Shown: positions 22,383-23,399 of the stretch, piece after piece
How positions within the stretch are numbered: position 1 is the first letter of the stretch
How the letters are laid out: each line of letters starts with the position of its first letter
Origin: CAYRUP01 sp964578975
Lineage (GTDB): Bacteria > Pseudomonadota > Gammaproteobacteria > DSM-16500
Assembly (NCBI GenBank): GCA_964578975.1
Contig: CAZOFA010000032.1
Coordinates: 1-23,399, forward strand
Direction: 5' to 3'
Length of the DNA stretch: 23,399 bases
The notes under the pieces: generated by a model
What the model saw: only the letters and a program-made list of their open reading frames with translations
Told to the model about the DNA's origin: nothing
Database searches by the model: none
Made by a program: the position numbers and the translations under genes

Positions 22383-23399
22383 ACTGTCCCCACAAATTCA
22401 GTTGTTCAACAATCGGTCCTAATGCTAATGCGGGTAGAAAAGACAAGGCGCCCAACACAATCGTGATCGCAACTAACAACCCCACAAAATAAGGTGTGTA
22501 CGTTAACAATGTTCCTTCACTGCTTGGAATAATTTTCTTATTAGCAAGCGAACCTGCAATGACAAGCGTTGGAATCGCAATCCAATAACGCCCAAACAAC
22601 ATCGCGAGTCCACCTAACACATTATAAAATGGCGTATTGGCATTGAGTCCGGCAAACGCGCTGCCGTTATTATTTCCCATCGAGGTAAATGCATACAAAA
22701 TTTCAGTGAAACCGTGCGTTCCTGGATTGGCAATGGAACTCGTCCCCAGTGGGCTCACAACGGCGATGGCGGTAAAAAACAACACGATTAACGGCATGAC
22801 TAACACACCAATCGATGCCATTTTCATTTCGAACGGTTCGATTTTTTTTCCTAAATATTCTGGTGTTCGCCCAACCATGAGGCCTGCAACAAATACCGTG
22901 AGGATGACAAAAAGTAACATGCCGTATAAACCTGATCCCACTCCACCAAAAACCACTTCACCCAAATGCATCATCCATAACGGAATCAATCCACCGAGTG
23001 GCGTATATGAATCCAGCATAGAATTCACCGCCCCATTCGATGCGGCCGTTGTCACCGTGGCCCATAATGCGGAATTCACGATACCAAATCGCGTTTCCTT
23101 TCCTTCCATGTTGCCGCCGGAAAATAAATCTGTGGGTTTTTGATCTATCTTTAAATGATGAAAAGCAGGATTACCTTGTTGCTCTGATTGAACCGCCACA
23201 TAAATAAATGGAATAAATAAAATAAACATGGCGGCCAAAATCGCACGTCCCTGCCGTTTGTCATACACCATCAATCCAAATGTAAAACAAAGTGCTGCCG
23301 GAATCAGCAAAATGGCTAACATTTCAAAAAAATTACTGAGCGGTGTTGGATTTTCAAATGGATGTGCCGAATTCACATTAAAAAATCCACCACCATTTG
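22372..23399 (-). CDS. kdpA: KdpA, K+-translocating subunit, 5' end beyond the window
   Basis: About 340 C-terminal residues of a protein that is usually around 560 long; the frame is open to the window edge, so the start is missing. The first visible residues, GGGFFNVNSAHPFENPTPL, are the selectivity-filter region, where relatives usually read GGGFFNANSAHPF, so there is an Ala-to-Val change next to the filter. A later filter repeat, SMGNNNGSAFAGL, is intact. KdpA is the channel-like subunit related to Ktr/Trk transporters. GTG 23376 is an internal codon, not the start. kdpF and the operon promoter must lie outside the window. Confidence 0.95.
   Translation of the reverse strand, partial: NGGGFFNVNSAHPFENPTPLSNFFEMLAILLIPAALCFTFGLMVYDKRQGRAILAAMFILFIPFIYVAVQSEQQGNPAFHHLKIDQKPTDLFSGGNMEGKETRFGIVNSALWATVTTAASNGAVNSMLDSYTPLGGLIPLWMMHLGEVVFGGVGSGLYGMLLFVILTVFVAGLMVGRTPEYLGKKIEPFEMKMASIGVLVMPLIVLFFTAIAVVSPLGTSSIANPGTHGFTEILYAFTSMGNNNGSAFAGLNANTPFYNVLGGLAMLFGRYWIAIPTLVIAGSLANKKIIPSSEGTLLTYTPYFVGLLVAITIVLGALSFLPALALGPIVEQLNLWGQYGH

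Noticed and set aside
22637..23143. 168-codon plus-strand frame opposite kdpA
   Set aside because: Antisense shadow of a clear KdpA sequence.
1..23399. CRISPR arrays, tRNA, rRNA or intact transposase genes
   Set aside because: I looked for regularly spaced repeats, cloverleaf-like stretches and transposase motifs on both strands and saw none; only short dispersed repeats and gene remnants are present.

Overview
The window is AT-rich DNA from a gammaproteobacterium. The gene set (KamA-like radical SAM enzyme, two-GAF diguanylate cyclase, tiny lysine/arginine-rich histone-like protein, several unrecognised proteins of effector-like appearance, dispersed 'cgctcgcaatgacg' repeats) suggests a Legionellales/Coxiella-like lineage. 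That placement is inference; no rRNA or other strong marker gene is present. The sequence is a scaffold: a run of 10 Ns at 3404-3413 sits in low-quality homopolymer-rich sequence.

Layout. 1-105: hairpin and repeat copies. 106-1149: KamA-family lysine 2,3-aminomutase-like protein. 1168-2754: GAF-GAF-GGDEF diguanylate cyclase. 2857-3282: small exported cysteine-containing protein. 3283-3487: second repeat copy and the gap. 3488-6493 (minus): an Nramp-type metal transporter and, 3 nt downstream, an ABC exporter half-transporter; their promoter carries a strong Fur-box match. 6661-7752: CAX-type Ca2+/H+ antiporter, divergent from them. 7834-8425: HigBA-type toxin-antitoxin pair with a near-consensus promoter, followed at 17 nt by a short-chain dehydrogenase (8443-9183). 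9191-10156 (minus): APH-like kinase-fold protein. 10255-10545: unrecognised 96-residue protein. 10606-10743 (minus): 45-residue histone H1-like protein. 10917-13402: a dynamin-like G-domain protein whose P-loop lysine is replaced by serine, then a four-TM protein built from an internal duplication; this pair is the least explained part of the window. 13551-16707 (minus): MHS-family MFS transporter, exported alpha/beta hydrolase and a coiled-coil protein. 17073-23399 (minus): kdpA (cut by the window end), kdpB, kdpC, kdpD, an overlapping operon for high-affinity K+ uptake and its sensor kinase.

Two gene remnants missing from a simple ORF list lie in the accessory stretch: an ORF6N-domain fragment (15815-15871, plus) and the C-terminal end of a serine beta-lactamase-family hydrolase (16872-17072, plus). 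The second ends where kdpD ends, in the place where kdpE is found in the classical kdpFABCDE order, so this kdp locus has no adjacent kdpE.

Functionally the window is dominated by ion handling (Fur-linked Nramp/ABC pair, CAX, Kdp) and signalling (diguanylate cyclase, KdpD), interrupted between about 7.8 and 17 kb by accessory cargo: toxin-antitoxin genes, orphan proteins and decaying fragments.
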